This document shows, piece by piece, positions 63,075-64,000 of a stretch of 64,000 bases of DNA (position 1 is the first letter of the stretch; each line of letters starts with the position of its first letter). This stretch comes from Acidobacteriota bacterium (lineage in GTDB: Bacteria; Acidobacteriota; Vicinamibacteria; Vicinamibacterales; UBA2999). The translations under genes and the position numbers were made by a program. The notes under the pieces are model-generated. The model had not been told where the DNA came from. It saw only the letters and a program-made list of their open reading frames with translations, and searched no databases. Where the stretch lies: contig JAGNJW010000001.1 in NCBI GenBank assembly GCA_018000455.1, positions 414,006 to 478,005 of the forward strand, given 5' to 3'.

Positions 63075-64000
63075 ATGGCCAGCGCAACTCTTCCCGGATC
63101 CCAGCATGCTCTCGCGTGTGCCGCGCCCTTGCGGGCGCCGGCGGACGGCACGGATGCGCTGGGCGAGCGCATCGCCGCCATGGCCGCCCGGCTGCACGCG
63201 GCCACCTACCAGCTGCTCGTGCTGCTGGCCGAGTTCGACGCGCGCGAGGGCTGGAACAACGGCTTTCTGTCGTGCGCGCATTGGCTGCCCTCCACCCCAA
63301 CGCGCACACTACGCGCGTCGGGGGCCCCGGCCTGGCGCACGGGCATCGACCTCGGCGCCGCGCGCGAGAAGGTGCGCGTGGCCCGCGCCCTGCCCGCGCT
63401 GCCGCTCGTGAGCGACCGCATGCGGCGGGGGCGGTTGTCGTTTGCGAAGGTGCGTGCGCTCACCCGCGTGGCCACGCCCGACAACGAGCAGGCGCTCGTG
63501 GACCTTGCGCTCACTGGCACGGCGGCGCACGTCGAGCGCTTCGTCCGCGCCTGGCGACGAGTGGATAACGCTGGGGCGGCTCGCGAGACCGAGAAGCGGC
63601 ACCTGAGCCGTCAACTGTCCTCCTGGGTCGACGACGACGGCATGGTCGTCATTCGAGGCCGGCTCACGCCCGAGATTGGCGCCGTGGTGCAGCGGGCGCT
63701 CGAGGCCGGGGCCGACCGGCTGTTCCGTGATGGGCGAGCGACGTCCACGGGCAACGCGATGGCGGAAGAAGTCACGCCTGCCCAGCGCCGGGCCGATGCG
63801 CTTGGTCTCCTTGCCGAGACGGCCCTATCCGCGGATCTCGATGCCGGAGCCGCCGGCGACCGGTACCAGGTTGTGCTGCACGTGGACGCTGCCGCACCGT
63901 TGGGTCACAGCGCCTGGGGAGGCACCACTGATGCCTATGCCCCCTTCGAGGGCACGCTCGATTTAGACCATGGCCCGACGTACGTTTCCGCGGAAACGTC
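63075..64000 (+). CDS. DUF222 (13E12-like) protein, 5' part
   Basis: A frame open to the window's end, at least 308 residues. It matches DUF222, usually followed by a C-terminal HNH nuclease that here would lie past the window. Seen are FLSCAHWL, GIDLGAAREKVRVARAL, GRLSFAKVRALTRVATPDN, GTAAHVERFVRAWRR and DDGMVVIRGRLTPEIGAVV. Fifteen codons (63288-63332) replace the usual single residue between HWL and WRTG. A TAGGAT box lies five bases before ATG 63075. These genes are often multicopy and linked to mobile DNA. Confidence 0.85.
   Translation, partial: MASATLPGSQHALACAAPLRAPADGTDALGERIAAMAARLHAATYQLLVLLAEFDAREGWNNGFLSCAHWLPSTPTRTLRASGAPAWRTGIDLGAAREKVRVARALPALPLVSDRMRRGRLSFAKVRALTRVATPDNEQALVDLALTGTAAHVERFVRAWRRVDNAGAARETEKRHLSRQLSSWVDDDGMVVIRGRLTPEIGAVVQRALEAGADRLFRDGRATSTGNAMAEEVTPAQRRADALGLLAETALSADLDAGAAGDRYQVVLHVDAAAPLGHSAWGGTTDAYAPFEGTLDLDHGPTYVSAET

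Overview
The window is about 64 kb of GC-rich DNA (two-thirds or more G+C by eye) from a Gram-negative chromosome: it has lpxC, a TonB-dependent receptor, outer-membrane-type lipoproteins and pilT. Several families seen together point to Acidobacteriota, probably the Vicinamibacteria lineage: a TIGR02999-like ECF sigma factor, Ser/Thr kinases carrying TPR or PD40 propeller repeats, an Oar-like TonB receptor with an N-terminal carboxypeptidase-regulatory domain, GH109 and CRTAC1-like FG-GAP proteins. This assignment is an inference. No rRNA, tRNA, CRISPR array, insertion sequence or prophage was seen.

Layout. 1-14 kb: housekeeping and envelope genes (ABC permease end, DapA-family aldolase, M48 protease lipoprotein, mtgA, NlpC/P60 lipoprotein, HNH nuclease, zinc-ribbon protein, TIG/NHL propeller protein, amino-acid permease, FHA-GAF adenylate cyclase) and two translationally coupled minus-strand pairs (PQQ propeller plus lipoprotein; secreted hypothetical plus lipase-lectin). 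14-18 kb: uvrA and lpxC. 18.3-23.5 kb: a tight operon of GH109, Na+/solute symporter, sugar nucleotidyltransferase and galactokinase-like kinase, which reads as a route to take up and activate an amino sugar. 23.5-24.4 kb: a collapsed MoxR/VWA pseudogene. 24.5-36.9 kb: a signalling block with an ECF sigma factor, a 1822-residue secreted protein containing 20 pentapeptide repeats, and two receptor-like Ser/Thr kinases. 37-45.8 kb: TonB receptor, permease plus trans-sulfuration enzyme, M64 peptidase and an FG-GAP protein. 45.8-49.9 kb: an accessory island (DUF5674 pair, serine hydrolase, UPF0175/PIN toxin-antitoxin) bracketed by relic gene ends and direct repeats. 49.9-56 kb: pilT operon, PQQ-type sugar dehydrogenase and D-aminoacylase. 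56.1-64 kb: a defence island with a type III-like Res, a HicBA-like pair on the opposite strand, a Mod methyltransferase cut by one in-frame TGA, and a DUF222 protein running off the window.

Two window-wide themes stand out. Many starts have a -10-like hexamer 5-12 bases upstream and no Shine-Dalgarno, as expected for leaderless or nearly leaderless mRNAs. Several intergenic regions keep short 3' ends of otherwise lost genes (36.9, 40.3 and 49.8 kb), a record of gene turnover next to intact paralogues.
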